Made by a program: the position numbers and the translations under genes. Positions 6,513-12,928 of a stretch of DNA of 13,058 nucleotides are shown here, one piece after another (the stretch's first letter is position 1; every line of letters starts with the position of its first letter). The DNA is taken from the NCBI GenBank assembly GCA_910586045.1, contig CAJUIH010000047.1, positions 11,042 through 24,099 of the forward strand. Direction: 5' to 3'. Under the pieces are notes generated by a model. The model worked only from the letters and a program-made list of their open reading frames with translations, was not told where the DNA came from and did no database searches. This DNA is from an uncultured Eubacterium sp. GTDB taxonomy: Bacteria; Bacillota; Clostridia; Lachnospirales; Lachnospiraceae.

Positions 6513-7691
6513 TTGCTGTTTGAAAATAAACGAATACTAATTTATAAATGGAGGGCGTATAATTATCTGGATGTTTATCAGACTTTTTTAGCAATGGGTT
6601 TTGAAGCAGACCTGATCGAACAGCATCTTCCGTCTTATGATGAAGATGCGGATTTTTCAGCGCGTCTGGCAAAGCTGCTCCATGAAACGGCGTATGATTT
6701 CGTGTTTACGATTAATTATTTTGGCGTGATTTCGGATACCTGCGAACAGTGCGGCGTACCGTATGTGTCGTGGTCTTGTGACAGCCCGCTGATTAGTATG
6801 TACCATGAATCGGTATACAATGCATGCAATTATATTTTTTTGTTTGATAAAAGCAGCCATGATTTTTTTAAGGCCCTGGGGGTAGAACAGGTTTGGTATC
6901 TGCCGTTGGCAGTGGATACAGACCGGATTGACCATATATTGGGAAACGCGGCGGATTTAAAACTGTATGAAAATGAGATTTCGTTTGTCGGCAGTTTGTA
7001 TGAACGGAATATCTATGACAGCCTGGTGCCTACGTTTCCGCCGTATTTGCAGGGGTATCTGGATTGTGCGATGGAGGCGCAGATGAATATCAGCGGCGGG
7101 AATTTGCTGGAATTGCTTTTAAACGACGAGATCTGCCTGAAACTGGAACAGCATTATCATCTGGAAAAATCGAAGCGGTCCTTTTCGGATTTACGTCTGA
7201 TTTTTGCTACGACTGTGCTTGGCTTTAAGGTAGCGAAAGAACAGCGTACCAGCAGCCTGCTGGAACTGGTCAAAAAATATCCGGTGTCTATTTATACAAA
7301 CAGCAATACGCATGACCTTGTGAAGATCGATTACCGTGGCTCTGTGGATTATTGGACGCAGATGCCGAAAGTTTTTTATGGAAGCAAAATCAATCTGAAT
7401 TTTACAATTCCGAATATAAAAACGGGCATTCCGCTGCGGGTGTGGGACGTGCTGGGCGCAGGAGGATTTTTAATGACAAATTACCAGCCGGAACTGGAGC
7501 TTTATTTTGATTTGGAAAAGGATCTGGTTGTATTTGAAAGCAGGCAGGAGCTGGTTAAAAAAGCGGCGTACTATCTGGAGCATGAAAAAGAACGGCAAAA
7601 GATCGCTTGCAGCGGATATCAAAAAGTAAAGCAGTCCCATAGCTACCGGCAGCGTATGGGACAGATGATGCATATTTTGGAATCGGTATAA
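6513..7691 (+). CDS. CgeB-like glycosyltransferase with DUF3880-type N-terminus
   Basis: About 392 residues. No ATG exists between the upstream in-frame stop (6489) and the conserved start region, so a TTG start is needed. TTG 6513 has GGGGGA (6501-6506) six bases upstream; TTG 6507 is the alternative but too close to that site. The N-terminal half fits the DUF3880 region of CgeB-like proteins: FTINYFGVISDTCEQCGVPY near 65-85, SWSCDSP near 86-92, FLFDKSS near 109-115 and WYLPLAVDTDR near 128-138. The C-terminal half carries KINLNFTIPNIKTGIPLRVW and DVLGAGGFLMTNY, the Glyco_trans_1_2 signature. It belongs to a different subgroup from the two paralogs upstream (SWSCDSP in place of the MDHP region). 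It probably extends or completes a glycan started by them (inference). Its stop lies seven bases from the stop of the convergent XRE gene. Confidence 0.88.
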   Translation: MLFENKRILIYKWRAYNYLDVYQTFLAMGFEADLIEQHLPSYDEDADFSARLAKLLHETAYDFVFTINYFGVISDTCEQCGVPYVSWSCDSPLISMYHESVYNACNYIFLFDKSSHDFFKALGVEQVWYLPLAVDTDRIDHILGNAADLKLYENEISFVGSLYERNIYDSLVPTFPPYLQGYLDCAMEAQMNISGGNLLELLLNDEICLKLEQHYHLEKSKRSFSDLRLIFATTVLGFKVAKEQRTSSLLELVKKYPVSIYTNSNTHDLVKIDYRGSVDYWTQMPKVFYGSKINLNFTIPNIKTGIPLRVWDVLGAGGFLMTNYQPELELYFDLEKDLVVFESRQELVKKAAYYLEHEKERQKIACSGYQKVKQSHSYRQRMGQMMHILESV

Positions 7692-7698
7692 TAGGGTG

Positions 7699-8127
7699 TT
7701 ACATGGATTTTAACAGTTTTATAATCTGCTCTTCTGCGATTGCCGTGACGCGCGCGATTGTGTTTGTTGGGATTCCGCAGGAATACAGGTTTCGGATGGT
7801 CTGGTCCATTTGCTTTTTTTGCGTCGCGATAGTATTTAAGAGCATATACAAGTATTCCTCCATCGTAACAGAGCCAGGGCAAATCTGTCCCATAACTTTG
7901 GAAAACATGGAGGGGGTTTCCTGGGCGGACGCGTTTGGAGTGGAAATTCCTAAAAGTTCATCGGCAGATACGTTTAGAAACTGGCAGATTTTTTCGATCG
8001 CTTCTTCGGACAGCGGTACACGCCCGGTTTCATATTTGGATACGGCAGCGGGTTTGATACCCAATAGGTCGGCAATATCTGCCTGAGATATATTTTGCTT
8101 TTTCCGAATGGATTTCAAATGGTTCAT
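7699..8127 (-). CDS. XRE-family helix-turn-helix regulator
   Basis: A 142-residue DNA-binding protein. Residues about 3-60 form the Cro/C1-type domain: MNHLKSIRKKQNISQADIAD, LLGIKPAAVSKYETGRVPLS, then FLNVSADELLG. The remainder has a helical segment with VTMEEYLYMLLNTIATQKKQ (88-106) and ends in NLYSCGIPTNTIARVTAIAE near 113-132, which reads like a second small helix-turn-helix. ATG 8127 is preferred because AAAGGGA lies eight bases upstream; a TTG six codons earlier overlaps that site. The upstream A/T-rich region holds a TATAAT (8198-8193 on this strand) without a convincing -35. Its place among flagellar and glycosyltransferase genes suggests local control of filament or glycan genes, but no operator could be identified. 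Confidence 0.88.
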   Translation of the reverse strand: MNHLKSIRKKQNISQADIADLLGIKPAAVSKYETGRVPLSEEAIEKICQFLNVSADELLGISTPNASAQETPSMFSKVMGQICPGSVTMEEYLYMLLNTIATQKKQMDQTIRNLYSCGIPTNTIARVTAIAEEQIIKLLKSM

Positions 8128-8274
8128 CAGATCAGTCCCTTTCAAAAACTAGATGTTTCATTTTTAATGGAAATACCTTGTAAAACCATCATATTATAAT
8201 TAAAATAAAATGTAAAGATGATTTTCCGGAACAATATTCTTAGGGACGGGGCTGCGGCAAAATCTGATCAAGAC

Positions 8275-8327
8275 AAAAACCATAATACCGGACATCGGAA
8301 TAATCGCTGGCTGGCATTATGGTTTAG
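8275..8327 (-). terminator. Intrinsic terminator of the FliD-like gene
   Basis: The arms aaaccataat (8277-8286 on +) and attatggttt (8316-8325) form a 10-bp perfect stem. Read on the - strand the stem ends in ggttttt followed by gtctt, a usable U-rich tail. It lies about 32 bases after the FliD-like stop codon. Confidence 0.7.
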
Positions 8328-8358
8328 TTAAAATAAAAAAGGAAATATAGTTCATGGA

Positions 8359-9672
8359 TTAATATACCCGGTCCACCATCATCCCGGAATAAACGGAAGA
8401 GATGTATGGACATACAAAGTTTTTGTTTGAATTTGGATTTTTATACGCTACGAGCATCTTTTTGACATAATTCATCGGATCCAATGATGCTTCGTCAGCC
8501 TTGCGGCCGATGGCGTCCTTAAAATGGTTCAAAACGTCAATATGTTCGTCAGCCTGTTCGGATTCGACGGATTCGGTCAGCTTCTCGCGGTCAACGGTAA
8601 TCAAACCGATATCGGAAACGGAAAGGCCCATCGGATCCAGTTCCGGGGAATAGGCTTTTGCGATATTTCCCATATCAGCAAGCAGCTTTTCGTTGGACTG
8701 TTTGGTGCCGGAGTGCCGTTCTGCCGTCTCAAGCATCGAGTTAAAAGAGTCCACGAGCAACTGGACATCATCTGTAACCGCTTCGGAACCGGACTTAAAC
8801 CCTATGACGACCGGTTTGTTTTTTTCTGTCACTCCGTTTAGCGTGACCGAAAATACGTTGTTAATGGTAAACGTATTGGAATAGGAAGAGTGCTCTCTTC
8901 CGTTTAATAAAAATATAGAATTTTCTGCTGCTGCAGAAACGGCATCAATTCCGAGAATCTCCATGGTATTCTGCGATTCCGGAGAGTTTTCCGGTACAAT
9001 TTTAAAAATAGCCTCTTCTTCGGGGCTAAGGCCGGTTTGTTTGGATTCCAGGCGCAGTGCGACCATATCCTGTGAACCGACTAAAAGATCGGCTTTTAAA
9101 CCGATTTGGGAGTTGTTTACCAAGCGCGCAAGTTTATGCAGTATATCTTCGTTTGTATCACCGGTATTAATATTATACTGGAACTCGTAGGAATTTTTAT
9201 TTAAGTTCAGATCAAACGAATAACTGCCCGGCGGCAGGTCATACGCGTCACGTTTCAGGAAATTTCCGATGTTTGTCTGCGGTGCGGCAAGCTGCAGTAC
9301 CTCGATTTGGAATCCATCATTTGCTTCGTCTGTACTGAAAGAAGAAGAGCTGCCGGTGTATTCAGCGGTGACTGCATCCGGATTGCTGGATGTAGCGATC
9401 TTTTTTTGAAATGCAGCGCCGATTCCTTTTTCATCTTCCGAAAAAGCGGCGACTACGTTTTGAATACTGCGGGCGCTTTCTTTGATATCGATTGCAAATT
9501 TCTGTACGTCTTTTGAAGTTTTCAGCTTATACAGAGGCGATTCTTTATTCAGCTTCTTGATCCTGTTTACGATATTGCGCAATTCTTCTTTCTTATGGGA
9601 ATCATAGCGTGATGCACGCTGTGCGCCATAAGTGGATAAATAGTAATCGTAGGCGGAACTGATTGGTCCCAT
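8359..9672 (-). CDS. FliD-like (HAP2-type) flagellar filament cap protein, divergent N-terminus
   Basis: A 437-residue protein. ATG 9672 has AAAGGAGGG at optimal distance; the longer frame from 9732 adds 20 residues without support. Residues about 92-140 fit the FliD domain that follows the N-terminal coil: KIATSSNPDAVTAEY, then FQIEVLQLAAPQTNIGNFL. Residues 253-320 fit the FliD C-terminal domain: FLLNGREHSSYSNTFTINNV, VTLNGVTEKNKPVVIGFKSG and DDVQLLVDSFNSMLE. The usual FliD opening (GL.SGLD....V) is absent, replaced by a Tyr/Ser and Lys-rich helical segment (GPISSAYDYYLSTYGAQRAS). The C-terminus ends in CPYISSVYSGMMVDRVY. FliD caps the growing filament and folds incoming flagellin. This one may be a variant cap or a cap-like surface protein paired with the local flagellins. 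It has a sigma-28-like promoter upstream. Confidence 0.82.
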   Translation of the reverse strand: MGPISSAYDYYLSTYGAQRASRYDSHKKEELRNIVNRIKKLNKESPLYKLKTSKDVQKFAIDIKESARSIQNVVAAFSEDEKGIGAAFQKKIATSSNPDAVTAEYTGSSSSFSTDEANDGFQIEVLQLAAPQTNIGNFLKRDAYDLPPGSYSFDLNLNKNSYEFQYNINTGDTNEDILHKLARLVNNSQIGLKADLLVGSQDMVALRLESKQTGLSPEEEAIFKIVPENSPESQNTMEILGIDAVSAAAENSIFLLNGREHSSYSNTFTINNVFSVTLNGVTEKNKPVVIGFKSGSEAVTDDVQLLVDSFNSMLETAERHSGTKQSNEKLLADMGNIAKAYSPELDPMGLSVSDIGLITVDREKLTESVESEQADEHIDVLNHFKDAIGRKADEASLDPMNYVKKMLVAYKNPNSNKNFVCPYISSVYSGMMVDRVY

Positions 9673-9743
9673 AAAAAACCCTCCTTTCTTCCTTGAAATT
9701 GCAGTAGAACTGCATGGGCATAGTAAATCCATTTATAGTGATT

Positions 9744-9771
9744 ATATCGGAGTTTCTATTTCATAGCATTA
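9744..9771 (-). promoter_or_regulatory. Sigma-28 (SigD/FliA)-like promoter of the FliD-like gene
   Basis: On the - strand, TAAT (9771-9768), 16 bases, then TCCGATAT (9751-9744), one mismatch from the GCCGATAT -10 of SigD promoters. The same site includes TATAAT, but a 17-base spacer gives only a poor sigma-A -35. It lies 72 bases before the ATG. Sigma-28 control fits a late flagellar gene. Confidence 0.6.
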
Positions 9772-9814
9772 GTATGCGGGGCAAAAATTTTTTGCTATTT
9801 ATTGCAAAAACCGG

Positions 9815-9843
9815 TTGACGGATGTACCAAATCGTGCTATTCT
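9815..9843 (+). promoter_or_regulatory. Promoter of the rpmG-secE-nusG-rplK-rplA cluster
   Basis: TTGACG (9815-9820), 17 bases, TATTCT (9838-9843), preceded by TGC for an extended -10. An A/T-rich stretch with a small tttgc/gcaaa inverted repeat lies just upstream, possibly an UP-element-like region. Confidence 0.6.
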
Positions 9844-9910
9844 AAGTGGGCGATGGAAGTAGGTCTTTTTTTTATGCCTAAATTTAAAGAATTTAATGGA
9901 GGTGGAAGTT

Positions 9911-10060
9911 GTGCGCACAAAAATTACATTGGCATGTACTGAATGCAAGCAGCGTAATTACAACATGACGAAGGACAAGAAAACGCATCCGGAAAGAATG
10001 GAGACCAAAAAGTACTGCAAATTCTGCAGAAAGCATACTTTACACAAGGAAACCAAATAA
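9911..10060 (+). CDS. rpmG: 50S ribosomal protein L33 (zinc-binding form)
   Basis: A 49-residue protein starting with GTG, five bases after GGAGGTGG (9898-9905). It reads MRTKITLACTECKQRNYNMT and so on, with the two CxxC pairs of the zinc ribbon at Cys9/Cys12 and Cys36/Cys39 (CTEC, CKFC). Length and sequence are typical of L33 in Firmicutes. L33 sits near the E site of the large subunit. It is first in the cluster with secE and nusG, as in many Gram-positive bacteria. L33 exists in zinc-binding and zinc-free versions, and the intact cysteines make this the zinc-binding one, which in Bacillus is replaced by a cysteine-free form under zinc limitation. Confidence 0.97.
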   Translation: MRTKITLACTECKQRNYNMTKDKKTHPERMETKKYCKFCRKHTLHKETK

Positions 10061-10089
10061 TTCGGATCGGGCAAAGGAAGTGACAAGTC

Positions 10090-10296
10090 ATGGGAAAAGA
10101 AAAAGAAATTGAAACCCAAAAGTCGGGCTGGCTTACCGGCCTAAAGGCCGAATTTCACAAAATAATCTGGCCGACGAAAGAACAGCTTGCCAAAGAGACA
10201 ACTGCGGTTGTCATAGTTTCAGTCATCGTAGGCGTAATCATTGCCCTGCTGGATTTTATGATTCAGTATGGCGTGGATTTCCTGGTTAATTTATAA
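10090..10296 (+). CDS. secE: Preprotein translocase subunit SecE
   Basis: A 68-residue short, single-span SecE as in other Firmicutes. A charged N-terminus precedes the conserved amphipathic helix AEFHKIIWPTKEQLAKET (residues 20-37). One membrane segment follows at about 38-65 (TTAVVIVSVIVGVIIALLDF). SecE clamps the SecY channel in the cytoplasmic membrane and is required for protein export. An AAAGGAAGTG site precedes the ATG. It lies 29 bases after rpmG and 12 bases before nusG, the classical order, and is almost certainly co-transcribed with them. Confidence 0.97.
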   Translation: MGKEKEIETQKSGWLTGLKAEFHKIIWPTKEQLAKETTAVVIVSVIVGVIIALLDFMIQYGVDFLVNL

Positions 10297-10308
10297 GGAG
10301 GAGCGATC

Positions 10309-10827
10309 ATGGCGGAAGCGAACTGGTATGTAGTGCATACCTATTCCGGTTATGAGAATAAAGTGAAGGCGAACATAGACAAGGCGATCGAGAACAGGCA
10401 TCTCGAAGATCAGATTCTTGAAGTGCGGGTTCCGATGCAGGATGTTGTCGAGTTGAAAAACGGCGCCAAAAAACAGGTTCAGAAAAAATTGTTCCCGGGA
10501 TATGTTCTCATTAATATGATTATGAATGATGACACTTGGTATGTTGTCAGAAATACCAGGGGAGTAACCGGATTTGTAGGTCCGGGTTCCAAGCCGGTAC
10601 CGCTCACAGAAGCTGAGATGAGGCCGTTGGGAATTAAATCTGATGAACTGGTCGTGGATTTCGAAGAAGGGGATACCATTACCGTAATCGGCGGTGTGTG
10701 GAAAGACACGGTCGGAGTCATTCAGAGTATGAACCACGGGAAACAGATCGTAACGATCAACGTCGATTTATTCGGTCGCGAGACGCCGGTGGAAATCGGT
10801 TTCGCGGAAGTAAAGAAATTAAGTTAG
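10309..10827 (+). CDS. nusG: Transcription termination/antitermination factor NusG
   Basis: A 172-residue protein of normal length. The N-terminal NGN domain (1-110) has NWYVVHTYSGYENKVKANI, then KKLFPGYVLINM and TWYVVRNTRGVTGFVG. The C-terminal KOW domain (about 119-172) starts FEEGDTITVIGGVWKDTVGV and ends in GFAEVKKLS. NusG binds the RNA polymerase clamp and modulates pausing and termination; the KOW domain can contact ribosomal S10 or Rho. AAGGAGGAG lies just before the ATG. The gene continues without a terminator into rplK 33 bases later. Confidence 0.98.
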   Translation: MAEANWYVVHTYSGYENKVKANIDKAIENRHLEDQILEVRVPMQDVVELKNGAKKQVQKKLFPGYVLINMIMNDDTWYVVRNTRGVTGFVGPGSKPVPLTEAEMRPLGIKSDELVVDFEEGDTITVIGGVWKDTVGVIQSMNHGKQIVTINVDLFGRETPVEIGFAEVKKLS

Positions 10828-10860
10828 TATAAGGATGAATAAGTATAGGAGGCGACCAAA

Positions 10861-11286
10861 ATGGCAAAGAAAGTACAAGGATATATTAAATTGCAGATTC
10901 CGGCCGGCAAGGCAACTCCGGCGCCGCCTGTCGGACCTGCACTTGGCCAGCACGGTGTAAATATCGTAGAATTTACAAAACAGTTCAATGCAAGGACTGC
11001 AGACCAGGGTGATACGATCATTCCGGTAGTCATTACTGTATATGCGGACAGGAGTTTCAGTTTTATTACAAAAACGCCGCCGGCTGCAGTATTGATTAAG
11101 AAAGCCTGCAATATCAAAAGCGGTTCCGCTGTTCCGAACAAGGATAAAGTGGGCAAGCTTACGAAAGCGCAGGTACAGGAAATTGCGGAACTAAAAATGC
11201 CTGATTTAAACGCGGGATCACTGGAAGCGGCGATGAGCATGATTGCAGGAACCGCCAGAAGTATGGGCATTGAAGTAGAAAAATAG
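10861..11286 (+). CDS. rplK: 50S ribosomal protein L11
   Basis: A 141-residue protein. The N-terminal domain carries the conserved GKATPAPPVGPALGQHGVNI (residues 16-35), the hinge region that moves during translocation and lies near the thiostrepton site. The C-terminal RNA-binding domain spans about 70-141 (TPPAAVLIKKA, then GSLEAAMSMIAGTARSMG). L11 binds the GTPase-associated centre of 23S rRNA and is needed for RelA-type stringent signalling. AGGAGG precedes the ATG. It is followed after 84 bases by rplA, the usual partner. Confidence 0.98.
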   Translation: MAKKVQGYIKLQIPAGKATPAPPVGPALGQHGVNIVEFTKQFNARTADQGDTIIPVVITVYADRSFSFITKTPPAAVLIKKACNIKSGSAVPNKDKVGKLTKAQVQEIAELKMPDLNAGSLEAAMSMIAGTARSMGIEVEK

Positions 11287-11322
11287 CAAAAAAGCAATAA
11301 AAAAGACTTAGGCTACTTTATC

Positions 11323-11355
11323 GTGGGAGGGACCGTCTCTTCCCGCTATAACCAC
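11323..11355 (+). promoter_or_regulatory. Possible L1-binding mRNA fold before rplA
   Basis: GTGG (11323-11326) can pair with CCAC (11352-11355). Inside, GGGA (11329-11332) can pair with TCCC (11341-11344). The two helices are separated by an asymmetric internal loop, GA on the 5' side and GCTATAA on the 3' side. Two short helices around an asymmetric purine-rich loop is the layout of known L1 mRNA and rRNA targets. It ends directly at the rplA ribosome binding site (11357), so binding could block translation. The pairing is short, so this is tentative. Confidence 0.4.
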
Positions 11356-11370
11356 CAGGAGGTAAATGAA

Positions 11371-12066
11371 ATGAAAAGAGGTAAGAAATATCGTGAGCTT
11401 GCACAGCAGGTAGACCGTGCGGCACTGTATGAACCGCAGGAAGCGATCGCGCTTGTAAAGAAAATGGCAACAGCAAAATTTGACGAGACAGTCGAAGTCC
11501 ACATTCGGACCGGATGTGACGGACGGCATGCAGACCAGCAGGTACGCGGCGCTGTTGTACTGCCGCATGGAACAGGAAAATCCGTAAAGGTGCTCGTATT
11601 TGCAAAAGGTGCAAAATTAGACGAGGCACAGGCCGCTGGGGCAGACCATGTCGGCGGTGAGGAGTTGATTCCTAAGATTCAAAATGACGGCTGGCTGGAT
11701 TTTGATGTTGTAGTAGCAACCCCGGATATGATGGGCGTAGTAGGACGTCTCGGCCGTGTACTTGGACCAAAAGGATTAATGCCGAATCCGAAAGCAGGTA
11801 CCGTAACGATGGACGTAACAAAGGCGATCAATGATATTAAAGCCGGTAAAATCGAATACCGGTTGGACAAGGCAAATATTATCCATGTGCCGATTGGAAA
11901 AGCATCCTTTACAGAAGAAAAATTAGCGGACAACTTCCAAAGCCTTATGGAAGCAATTATCAAAGCAAGGCCGAGCGCAGTAAAAGGCCAGTATATCCGG
12001 AGCTGTACACTGGCTTCCACAATGAGCCCGGGCGTAAGGCTGAATACTGCCAGCCTGGCAAAATAA
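11371..12066 (+). CDS. rplA: 50S ribosomal protein L1
   Basis: A 231-residue protein of normal length. ATG 11371 follows AGGAGGT by eight bases; the longer frame from 11323 runs over the leader and is not used. Conserved blocks are HIRTGCDGRHADQQVRGAVV (residues 49-68), LPHGTGKSVKV, TPDMMGVVGRLGRVLGPKGL near 127-146, then MPNPKAGTVT and the C-terminal SSTMSPG-type segment (here ASTMSPGVRLN). L1 forms the mobile stalk at the E site and commonly represses its own mRNA. It is the last gene of the first transcription unit; a fresh promoter and leader follow the stop. Confidence 0.98.
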   Translation: MKRGKKYRELAQQVDRAALYEPQEAIALVKKMATAKFDETVEVHIRTGCDGRHADQQVRGAVVLPHGTGKSVKVLVFAKGAKLDEAQAAGADHVGGEELIPKIQNDGWLDFDVVVATPDMMGVVGRLGRVLGPKGLMPNPKAGTVTMDVTKAINDIKAGKIEYRLDKANIIHVPIGKASFTEEKLADNFQSLMEAIIKARPSAVKGQYIRSCTLASTMSPGVRLNTASLAK

Positions 12067-12069
12067 TTG

Positions 12070-12098
12070 TTGACAAATAGATTAGAAACGATTATACT
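12070..12098 (+). promoter_or_regulatory. Promoter of the rplJ-rplL unit
   Basis: A perfect TTGACA (12070-12075), 17-base spacer and TATACT (12093-12098), starting four bases after the rplA stop codon. It drives the L10 leader transcript. Confidence 0.8.
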
Positions 12099-12112
12099 TG
12101 TATAGTATATTG

Positions 12113-12239
12113 CCGAAGACAGCAGGTGCCGATAGGCGTAACGGTGACGGCCTGCCGAGGGATTTCAGATTACTGTTAGATCGTGATGAAATTACGGACC
12201 TCCCTGTCGTTTGCTTTGGCGTGACAGGGAGGTTTTTTT
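12113..12239 (+). ncRNA. L10-type ribosomal protein leader RNA with attenuator
   Basis: The region between the promoter and rplJ carries the usual L10-leader pattern: a ccgaagacagcaggtgcc block at 12113-12130, gataggcg, then cggtgacggcctgccgaggg, followed by the terminator hairpin at 12198-12239. In Firmicutes the L10(L12)4 complex binds this structured leader and favours premature termination, a feedback loop on rplJL. Position and sequence fit the known family; secondary structure was judged by eye. Confidence 0.85.
12198..12239 (+). terminator. Attenuator terminator of the L10 leader
   Basis: Perfect 11-bp stem, acctccctgtc (12198-12208) and gacagggaggt (12223-12233), 14-base loop, then a run of seven T (12233-12239). 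It lies upstream of rplJ, so it acts as a regulated terminator. Confidence 0.92.
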
Positions 12240-12291
12240 GCAGAGATCCGGCAATACAAACAGAATAAAAAAATAAGGAGGTGCAGCATTC

Positions 12292-12816
12292 GTGGCAAAA
12301 GTTGAACTGAAACAGCCAATTGTACAGGAAATTGCGGAAAATATCAAAGACGCGCAGTCTGTTGTAATCGTAGATTACCGCGGTCTTACCGTTGCGGAAG
12401 ATACGCAGTTGCGTAAACAGTTAAGAGAAGCTGGCATTACGTATAAAGTATATAAGAATACGCTGATGAATTTTGCGTTCAAAGGCACAGAATTTGAAAG
12501 CCTGGCCGATATGCTCGAAGGACCAAATGCAATTGCGGTTTCCAAGGATGACGCGACTGCTCCGGCAAGGGAGCTTGCAAAATTTGCAAAGAAAGCGCCG
12601 GCATTAGAGATTAAAGCAGGTGTTGTAGAGGGGAATTTCTATGACGCGGAAGGCATGAAAGCGATTTCCGATATCCCGTCCAGAGAAGAATTACTCTCCA
12701 AGCTGCTTGGCAGCATCCAGTCTCCGATTGCAAACTTTGCACGTGTGATCAAGCAGATCGCAGAAAAAGACGGCGAATCCGCTCCGGCAGCAGAAGAAGC
12801 GCCGGCAGAGGCATAA
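12292..12816 (+). CDS. rplJ: 50S ribosomal protein L10
   Basis: A 174-residue protein with a GTG start, preceded by AAGGAGGTG. The N-terminal rRNA-binding domain has AQSVVIVDYRGLTVAEDTQL (21-40) and AGITYKVYKNTLMNFAF. Then come LEGPNAIAVSKDD (74-86) and the C-terminal helix that docks L7/L12 dimers (ELLSKLLGSIQSPIANFARV, near 132-151), ending in an Ala/Glu/Pro-rich tail. L10 anchors the L12 stalk that recruits translation factors. It is under the leader and attenuator upstream and is co-transcribed with rplL. Confidence 0.98.
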   Translation: MAKVELKQPIVQEIAENIKDAQSVVIVDYRGLTVAEDTQLRKQLREAGITYKVYKNTLMNFAFKGTEFESLADMLEGPNAIAVSKDDATAPARELAKFAKKAPALEIKAGVVEGNFYDAEGMKAISDIPSREELLSKLLGSIQSPIANFARVIKQIAEKDGESAPAAEEAPAEA

Positions 12817-12928
12817 TCGCCGCGGTCATAGGTGAAGCGAACGTGCAGCAACGATCGTTGAAGCCGCAGCATTTTAAAATATCTGTATAATGAACAGGTT
12901 ATGATATAAGATTAAGGAGGAAATAAAA

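Noticed and set aside
6007..6672. 221-codon ORF on the - strand
   Set aside because: Antisense shadow of two clear glycosyltransferase genes, with a low-complexity His/Pro/Ser-rich translation.
7703..8086. 127-codon ORF on the + strand
   Set aside because: Antisense to the XRE regulator, which has a good start site and a clear helix-turn-helix.
10824..11297. 157-codon ORF on the - strand with hydrophobic stretches
   Set aside because: Exact antisense of rplK, which is certain; the apparent membrane segments are an artefact of the opposite strand.
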